NCBI GenBank assembly: GCA_002715405.1
Contig: PAZD01000047.1
Coordinates: forward strand, 1 to 10,691
Length of the DNA stretch: 10,691 nt
DNA from: Acidimicrobiaceae bacterium
GTDB taxonomy: Bacteria > Actinomycetota > Acidimicrobiia > Acidimicrobiales > UBA8592
Reading direction: 5' to 3'
In this document: positions 6,638-10,691 of the stretch, piece after piece
How positions within the stretch are numbered: position 1 is the first letter of the stretch
Layout of the letters: each line of letters opens with the position of its first letter
The notes under the pieces: generated by a model
Seen by the model: only the letters and a program-made list of their open reading frames with translations
Told to the model about the DNA's origin: nothing
Databases searched by the model: none
Position numbers and translations under genes: made by a program

Positions 6638-7375
6638 TTATTGAACAGGCGCCGATCCAGGTGGAGCACGATTACAAGCATTATCATCACTTAATGGCTT
6701 CCGAATCAAATCACTATCAATCGTCGAGTTCATCCAGGGGCTAACTTGCATTCTTGGATTTGGTGGTTCGGCTCTCAAATTAAGATTCGCATTTCTTAAA
6801 CTCTGTCCTACTGTATTAACTCCAACATGGAACCCAGCATCCAAAAAGTTAACTCCCTTTAAAATACCCTCCCCAGATCCAGGTGTCGTCTCAGAAAAAT
6901 TTTGAATCTGATCCGCTTCGCCCTCAGGTAATAAATCTGCGGGCTTTAAAATGTTCTGTGGATAACATGATGAAGGCGCCGTCTGAATACCTTGAACAGG
7001 CTGATTTACTTCATCTCCCTGTGGCTCGCTTGGGAAAACATTCTGTATCGCTGGCCCTTCAGGGGCAACCGACTCGTTCCCCTGTGGAACCTGACCAACA
7101 AGAGGCTGGGCCACAGGATCAACTGATGGTGCCACTTGAGGAACAACCGGCTGTGTCACTTCAGGAACAACTGGGGGTGTTACAGGAGGAGAAGCCGCCT
7201 GTACATCAGGAGGAACAAGTGTTGGTTCCGCAATAGTAGATAAGTCATCAAGGGAAGGAGATACTGATTCTTCAAATCCCTCAATAAATGGTAATCTAAT
7301 TCCACAAACATCCTTGAGAACATAAATACCAACTAATAAAAGTATTCCATAAAGTATTAATTTCTGACAATCCAT
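6638..7375 (-). CDS. Membrane-anchored proline-rich protein, probable virion component
   Basis: 245 residues. An N-terminal hydrophobic segment (about 6-20, LILYGILLLVGIYVL) is a single membrane anchor or signal anchor. Residues about 38-135 are a Pro/Val/Gln-rich low-complexity spacer with a degenerate PVVP-type pattern. The C-terminal part is compact and conserved-looking: NILKPADLLP (141-150), NFLDAGFHVGVNTVG (176-190), SLRNANLNLRAEPPNP (192-207) and VSPWMNSTI (211-219). I recall this 'SLRNANLxLRxEPPNP..VSPW..STI' signature from virion-associated proteins of algal viruses and mimivirus relatives; this was not searched. The inferred topology is a membrane-inserted N-terminus with the C-terminal domain facing the capsid or core. 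Its codons are clearly richer in G/C than the neighbours, as is common for abundant virion proteins. It starts at the only reasonable ATG, and an AT-only stretch lies directly upstream. Confidence 0.85.
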   Translation of the reverse strand: MDCQKLILYGILLLVGIYVLKDVCGIRLPFIEGFEESVSPSLDDLSTIAEPTLVPPDVQAASPPVTPPVVPEVTQPVVPQVAPSVDPVAQPLVGQVPQGNESVAPEGPAIQNVFPSEPQGDEVNQPVQGIQTAPSSCYPQNILKPADLLPEGEADQIQNFSETTPGSGEGILKGVNFLDAGFHVGVNTVGQSLRNANLNLRAEPPNPRMQVSPWMNSTIDSDLIRKPLSDDNACNRAPPGSAPVQ

Positions 7376-7400
7376 TTTATATATATATTACATAAAAAAA

Positions 7401-7427
7401 TTATGAAATTATTTTAATTATTCATAA
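7401..7427. terminator. Possible small hairpin upstream of the virion-protein gene
   Basis: Perfect 7-bp arms TTATGAA (7401-7407) and TTCATAA (7421-7427), each with one G/C pair, flank a 13-base loop. On the minus strand this spans the stop codon of the possible 60-residue ORF and lies about 25 bp before the 6638-7375 gene. It could act as a hairpin transcript end as described in mimiviruses. The short stem makes chance quite possible. Confidence 0.2.
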
Positions 7428-7604
7428 ATTATTTATCAATTCATTCCATCTCAATCTCAATCGTTTCCATTTTAACTTATTCTTCCCTACCTTATTCCTC
7501 CGATTTTCATCCCTTTCTCTTTTCACCTCAATCAAAATAAATATCAAATTACTCATAGTACTCAATCGAGGCATTTTTACTATACACAATAAATTTTTAA
7601 TCAT
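7422..7604 (-). CDS. Possible small basic protein, 60 aa (doubtful)
   Basis: An ATG-started frame whose first codon overlaps the stop of the preceding gene as ATGA (7601-7604). The product is strongly basic, with RERDENRRNK and LKWKRLRLRW stretches, and has a hydrophobic patch MSNLIFILIEV in the middle. In its favour, without it there would be a 225-bp gap where neighbouring gaps are 26-55 bp, and the coding strand is purine-rich as in the neighbouring genes. Against it, the frame is short, there is no recognisable domain, and there is no room for its own spacer promoter. It might also be a decayed extension of the upstream gene. I do not recognise it. Confidence 0.3.
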   Translation of the reverse strand: MIKNLLCIVKMPRLSTMSNLIFILIEVKRERDENRRNKVGKNKLKWKRLRLRWNELINNL

Positions 7605-8455
7605 TTATTACCCAACAATTTTTCCATCGCAACTCTCTTTCTTTCTAATTCAATCTTATCTTTTTCAATCTGCTCCTGAATTTCTTGAATCTTTAATTCC
7701 TTCGCTTCCCTTTCCTCCTTCTCTTTCATTTCCTTCTTTCTTTTCTCCTCTTCCCTCTTCTTCTCCTTCTCCTCCTCAGAAATAAAAGAATCCAATATCT
7801 CTTGATCAAATATATCATCCATCATATCATCATCATCATTATCAATCATAGAATATTCAGGTATTATACTATACTTTGAATGCTCACTATCCTGAAATAC
7901 TTTAATCTGTGATACATAACAATCACAATAAAAATATTGCTTTAATACTTTCAGTCCACGGACATGTAATATCAATATCATATCAACTCCATCCTTTATC
8001 TGATCCAAATCCACAAATACCTTCTGTTGATTATACACACCACATTGTATCTGGTTCTTAACCACAGGTAACTTAAACTTTAATACAGGATTTACATCCT
8101 TCTTAAATGGCTTAGTTGTTCTCTTATACATATCATCGATCACCTCCAAGGAAAGATCTTTCTTAAACCACTCATTTGTATGTGATACAGTTGTCTTAAT
8201 ATTCTTATCATCCAAATTCAAAAATAAATCATAAATATCATAATTACCCTGTTGAACCTCCAACTCAAGATAAGGATTCTTCTTATTCTTTATATCATCT
8301 ATATTCGTTCGACACTTCAACTTTGGTGTTTGAATATATATTGGCCTTAAATTACTACCATAACTCATTGACCCAAAATAAGAAGAACCAATCTTCTCAG
8401 GCTTTGAATAATTAATTAAATCCAAATCAACCTCATCATACCTATGAATACTCAT
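7601..8455 (-). CDS. Giant-virus core protein with acidic and coiled-coil tail, paralogue of next gene (possible nucleic-acid-binding)
   Basis: 284 residues. A core of about 37-187 begins RPIYIQTPKLKC (37-48) and includes NEWFKKDLSLEVIDDMYK (94-111), VNPVLKFKLPV (121-131) and a closing pair of strands, ILILHVRGLKVL ... YVSQIKVF (160-187). This pattern (PxxIQTP, EWF, KxKLP, terminal strands) matches my recollection of a widespread Nucleocytoviricota family annotated only as DUF5871-like. A single-stranded-DNA-binding fold has been described for some giant-virus proteins of similar size and layout, but that identity is inference. The core is followed by an acidic patch (about 205-228, DNDDDDMMDD) and a highly charged Glu/Lys/Arg coiled coil (about 227-280). 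The next gene upstream in the same direction, 8500-9105, shares the core but lacks this tail. The start ATG is preceded by an AT-rich 44-bp spacer containing TCTATTTAT. Confidence 0.85.
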   Translation of the reverse strand: MSIHRYDEVDLDLINYSKPEKIGSSYFGSMSYGSNLRPIYIQTPKLKCRTNIDDIKNKKNPYLELEVQQGNYDIYDLFLNLDDKNIKTTVSHTNEWFKKDLSLEVIDDMYKRTTKPFKKDVNPVLKFKLPVVKNQIQCGVYNQQKVFVDLDQIKDGVDMILILHVRGLKVLKQYFYCDCYVSQIKVFQDSEHSKYSIIPEYSMIDNDDDDMMDDIFDQEILDSFISEEEKEKKREEEKRKKEMKEKEEREAKELKIQEIQEQIEKDKIELERKRVAMEKLLGNK

Positions 8456-8463
8456 TTTTACTT

Positions 8464-8472
8464 ATAAATAGA
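8464..8472 (-). promoter_or_regulatory. TCTATTTAT motif upstream of the 284-aa protein
   Basis: TCTATTTAT on the minus strand ends 8 bp before the ATG. The same 9-mer occurs on the + strand at 885-893, 24 bp before the gene starting at 918. A TCTA core in AT-rich DNA close to the start codon has been reported as a late promoter in CroV, a mimivirus relative. Two occurrences are weak support. Confidence 0.25.
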
Positions 8473-8499
8473 AAGTATCTAAATTTTATTAACGCAATA

Positions 8500-9105
8500 C
8501 TATTGAATCATTATCTTCTTAACCTTCCATTTACATACATACTTTCCGTTGAATTTCCAAATCTTATCAATGTAAATATCACACCTCATCTTACTAAAAT
8601 TATAAATATTCGCAATTGAACAACTTGTATCCCGATTTCTTACCTCAACCTCATACTTATTTGAACGAAATGGTATCTTAACAAGTAAGTTTGGATCATA
8701 TCGTCCTTTCTTATCATACCTTATTTGAGAAATATATAAATCAACATCATCATCATTAATACCCAAATACTCCATCTGCTTCATCTCCAATTCCTGAATA
8801 AATCGAAAAAAACTATTCATCTCAGAATCGTCCTTCACATTTGTAAATTGTAATGTCATCTGATTATTTGACTTATTAAATCCAAATGGACAAACCATCG
8901 TTGGTGTTGTTACATATATTGGAAATTTACCTAAAGAAATCTCTATGTACCCAAGATTTAATATATCCTTTGGAACATTCTCAGAATTATCATACTCATA
9001 CTCCTTCTTCTTCTGTGTACAATCTTTACATATATACTTCTTAAACAATAATGGCTTGTTCTCAAATAAATTATGATGATGATTCTTTAAAAATGATACT
9101 TCCAT
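8500..9105 (-). CDS. Diverged paralogue of the neighbouring core protein, 201 aa
   Basis: 201 residues that align by eye with the core of the 7601-8455 product: FPIYVTTPTMVC (61-72) against RPIYIQTPKLKC; VDLYISQIRYDKKGRYDPNLLVKIPF in this protein (121-146) against the partner's DDMY...NPVLKFKLPV; and a closing strand pair, CDIYIDKIWKFNGKYV then CKWKVKKIMI (175-200). It ends right after the core, without the acidic and coiled-coil tail of its partner. The N-terminal 60 residues differ and include CKDC (26-29), a possible half of a metal site. Length and layout fit the same conserved giant-virus family, with function unknown and a possible single-strand-binding role. The genes are 44 bp apart and co-oriented, consistent with an old tandem duplication. 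The spacer upstream holds AATAAGTAAA close to the start, similar to the TATAAGTAAA before its partner. Confidence 0.82.
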   Translation of the reverse strand: MEVSFLKNHHHNLFENKPLLFKKYICKDCTQKKKEYEYDNSENVPKDILNLGYIEISLGKFPIYVTTPTMVCPFGFNKSNNQMTLQFTNVKDDSEMNSFFRFIQELEMKQMEYLGINDDDVDLYISQIRYDKKGRYDPNLLVKIPFRSNKYEVEVRNRDTSCSIANIYNFSKMRCDIYIDKIWKFNGKYVCKWKVKKIMIQ

Positions 9106-9132
9106 ACTATTTACTTATTTATCTATATTATA

Positions 9133-9417
9133 TTAATAATCTTTAACTAAAGATTTACGTTTTGTCATATTATTCCATATCGATGTACATCCAGCCTCCA
9201 ATGGTCCCTTATTTAATTGACCAGTTATCTGTGTACATGTCTCCTTCAATGGTTTATGATAACCAGTTGTTACATTCACATTACATGTCGGCTTCCATCG
9301 TTTCTGTAATAAACAATTATTCTTCTCCTTCACCATTATTATCGTTTTACCCATATTACCCCGATAAAATTCAGATTCTGGAAATGGATATTCAGATCCA
9401 TCTATCATTTCTCCCAT
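9133..9417 (-). CDS. Small protein of unknown function, 94 aa, four cysteines
   Basis: ATG-started (MGEMIDGSEYPF) with a normal stop, 27 bp before the next co-oriented gene and 35 bp from the divergent gene, matching the spacing of real genes here. Four cysteines (35, 45, 61, 77) are spread at 10-16-residue intervals, which does not match a standard zinc finger but would allow disulfides. The product is basic at the C-terminus, with NMTKRKSLVKDY, and has no clear signal peptide or membrane segment. It might be a small virion or redox-linked protein, but there is nothing to prove it. I do not recognise the family. Confidence 0.65.
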   Translation of the reverse strand: MGEMIDGSEYPFPESEFYRGNMGKTIIMVKEKNNCLLQKRWKPTCNVNVTTGYHKPLKETCTQITGQLNKGPLEAGCTSIWNNMTKRKSLVKDY

Positions 9418-9421
9418 TTTT

Positions 9422-9449
9422 ATTATATATTATATATTATATATTATAT
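9422..9449. repeat. Four exact ATTATAT heptamers in a divergent promoter region
   Basis: Four perfect head-to-tail copies of ATTATAT start at 9422, 9429, 9436 and 9443, filling almost the whole 35-bp gap between the ATGs of the divergent genes at 9417 and 9453. The region must hold both promoters. A perfect pure-AT array is more regular than the other AT-rich spacers, so it may act as a shared TATA-like or easily melted element, or simply be a slippage-grown microsatellite. Confidence 0.75.
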
Positions 9450-9452
9450 TTA

Positions 9453-10445
9453 ATGAAAACACTTGGGGTATTAATAGAAACAGAAGATGAACCCGTCTCT
9501 AAAAAATATTATCTAAAAAATAAAAATTCATTACAATTCCTAAAAGAATATGGAATCTATATGGACTATATTCCATACGATTATGCCATCTTCGCTGAAA
9601 TAAAAAAACAAGGTGAAAAAAAAGGTATTAATGTTATCCCACTATTCGGAAATAATCTTACTCTTAAAGAATGTAATCAATGTGACTCCATATTCTGTAT
9701 CTTTGAAGGTGTCTACGCATTCATGAATGGTGGTTATGATCAATACAATAACTATATGAATATTATCAAAAAAACAAAAGCAAAAGTATTTCCTTCACAA
9801 AAAATGCAACAATTTGTCATCAATAAACATCAATACCTCTCTTACTTTAAAAAAAAAGGTTATGATATAGCACCCACCTCTTTCATCAACCTTGATAAAG
9901 TCAACCTTAAAACAATCATGAATTTTATCAAAAAACATAAACTTGAAAAAATAGTCGTAAAACCAGAACTAGGCGCCTTTAAAAAAGGTTTCACAATCAT
10001 CCAAAAACCTACCGAAAAAAAATTAACCAAATTATTCAATCAACTCAAAAAAAAAGAATACAAAAGAATCCTTTTACAACCCTTTCTTGAAGAATTTAAC
10101 AAGTTTGGAGAAATTAAAACTTACTGGATTAATGGTAAACATCTCTACTCATACAAACAAAAATGGGATAAAGGTGATGGTATCTTCGAAACACAAGAAG
10201 CTATCGATCCAGATCTTCTTGAAGAATGTCACAAAACAGCAGAGAAATTATTAAAAGATATCTTTAAAGATCATGAAAAACTTATTCAATGTCGCGTCGA
10301 TTTTGCATGCTGTATTAATAATGATAGCAGGTGTAGAGAATTCTTTATCAATGAAATTGAAATCTGTCCCACCATCCCAGAACAAGAATCAAGGGGTCAT
10401 GGTTATGTTCCCCTTGCTGAAGCTGTAATTAAATCTTGTGTCTAA
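9453..10445 (+). CDS. ATP-grasp carboxylate-amine ligase-like protein
   Basis: 330 residues from the ATG at 9453 (MKTLGVLIET). The frame is open back to 9162, but that extension overlaps the divergent 94-residue gene, contains a low-complexity Tyr/Ile run and uses the promoter spacer, so it is rejected. The N-terminal pre-ATP-grasp half (about 1-125) has alternating strands and helices, including FCIFEGVYAFMNGG (81-94). ATP-grasp features follow: KIVVKPELGAFKKGF (166-180) with K170 for nucleotide binding; RILLQPFLEEF ... GE (205-220); and RVDF (281-284) with FFINEIEICPTI (297-308), where D283, E301 and E303 are candidate metal ligands. Relatives in this superfamily (glutathione synthetase, RimK, D-Ala-D-Ala ligase) join a carboxylate to an amine through an acyl-phosphate. 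The substrate here is unknown and might be a peptide, an amino acid or a virion-protein terminus. The superfamily call is good; the specific enzyme is open. Confidence 0.85.
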   Translation: MKTLGVLIETEDEPVSKKYYLKNKNSLQFLKEYGIYMDYIPYDYAIFAEIKKQGEKKGINVIPLFGNNLTLKECNQCDSIFCIFEGVYAFMNGGYDQYNNYMNIIKKTKAKVFPSQKMQQFVINKHQYLSYFKKKGYDIAPTSFINLDKVNLKTIMNFIKKHKLEKIVVKPELGAFKKGFTIIQKPTEKKLTKLFNQLKKKEYKRILLQPFLEEFNKFGEIKTYWINGKHLYSYKQKWDKGDGIFETQEAIDPDLLEECHKTAEKLLKDIFKDHEKLIQCRVDFACCINNDSRCREFFINEIEICPTIPEQESRGHGYVPLAEAVIKSCV

Positions 10446-10691
10446 ATCCTTCACCCAGATTTATCATTTCATTCATATCACCCATTATAATATATATTAC
10501 GAATATTATAAATATTAAATTTATTATAAAATAAAAATAACTTAATTATAGATCAATATAGATACATTTTTAAAGGACATCATGATTCCCAAGAATATTA
10601 TAATTTTCCAAGGTGACATCTATATTACAAAGGATATGTATCTATCATACTACAACCATTAATAAGATATTATTAACTTAAAATACCTTCT
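10446..10691. other. Gene-free 246-bp end segment
   Basis: No convincing gene is seen. The longest ATG frame on the + strand is only 26 codons (10582-10662) and no minus-strand frame enters from the edge. Bases 10485-10550 are almost pure A/T. An inverted repeat with 10-bp arms ATAGATACAT (10558-10567) and ATGTATCTAT (10636-10645) encloses 68 bp that include two copies of GACATC (10576 and 10615). The segment probably carries the 3' end of the ATP-grasp transcript and possibly the promoter of a gene beyond the window. Confidence 0.55.
10485..10511 (+). terminator. Possible AT-stem hairpin downstream of ATP-grasp gene
   Basis: Arms TTATAATAT (10485-10493) and ATATTATAA (10503-10511) pair over 9 bp with a 9-base loop, about 40 bp past the ATP-grasp stop codon. 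Mimivirus mRNAs are known to end at palindromic hairpins, usually with longer stems than this. The all-AT stem makes it weak evidence. Confidence 0.22.

Noticed and set aside
6883..7236. Plus-strand frame of 117 codons with repeated QEE-type motifs
   Set aside because: Antisense of the Pro/Val-rich spacer of the virion-type gene; the repeat pattern mirrors that spacer's low complexity.
9162..9452. 97-codon N-terminal extension of the ATP-grasp gene
   Set aside because: It overlaps the divergent 94-residue gene and the heptamer spacer, reads as low-complexity Tyr/Ile/Pro sequence, and a start at MKTLGVLIET fits the family.
10582..10662. 26-codon ATG frame starting MIPKNIIIF
   Set aside because: Too short to support; the start faintly resembles a glycosyltransferase N-terminus but stops quickly, and neither other frame continues it.

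Overview
The window looks like a piece of a eukaryotic giant DNA virus (Nucleocytoviricota), most likely from the mimivirus-like order Imitervirales. Four things support this: compact AT-rich DNA with gene gaps of mostly 26-55 bp; a poxvirus D6/D11-type SNF2-like helicase; an RNase III; and a proline-rich membrane-anchored protein with a C-terminal signature I associate with algal-virus and mimivirus-like virions. An exact AAAATTGA box, the mimivirus early-promoter core, lies just upstream of the RNase III gene. There are no bacterial-style ribosome binding sites and no tRNA or rRNA genes. The family placement is inference, because no search was run.

Layout. Bases 1-814 are GC-rich and repetitive. 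They start with seven 21-bp tandem repeats and carry one uninterrupted frame (2-814) with no ATG, read here as the 3' part of a gene that begins upstream of the window. It encodes a basic repeat region, a poly-alanine tract and an Ala/Glu/Lys-rich putative coiled coil. Composition falls sharply to AT-rich at about 815-870. A 366-residue protein follows on the + strand (918-2018) and converges on, and overlaps by 4 bp, a block of minus-strand genes: the 1246-residue helicase (2015-5755), RNase III (5782-6582), the membrane-anchored virion-type protein (6638-7375), a doubtful 60-residue ORF (7422-7604), two adjacent proteins that look like diverged paralogues (7601-8455 and 8500-9105), and a 94-residue cysteine-containing protein (9133-9417). 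A 35-bp AT heptamer-repeat spacer then separates this block from a divergent + strand ATP-grasp ligase (9453-10445). The last 246 bp hold no convincing gene.

How the genes may fit together (inference). The helicase belongs to the class that poxviruses package in virions for early transcription. The membrane-anchored protein looks structural, and the paralogue pair resembles a conserved giant-virus family of unknown or possibly nucleic-acid-binding role. These could be late virion or replication functions. RNase III is the only gene with a clear early-type promoter box. The ATP-grasp enzyme points to a peptide-bond-like ligation whose substrate cannot be told from sequence. The strongest oddities are the GC-rich repeat segment joined to AT-rich viral DNA and the tandem paralogue pair.
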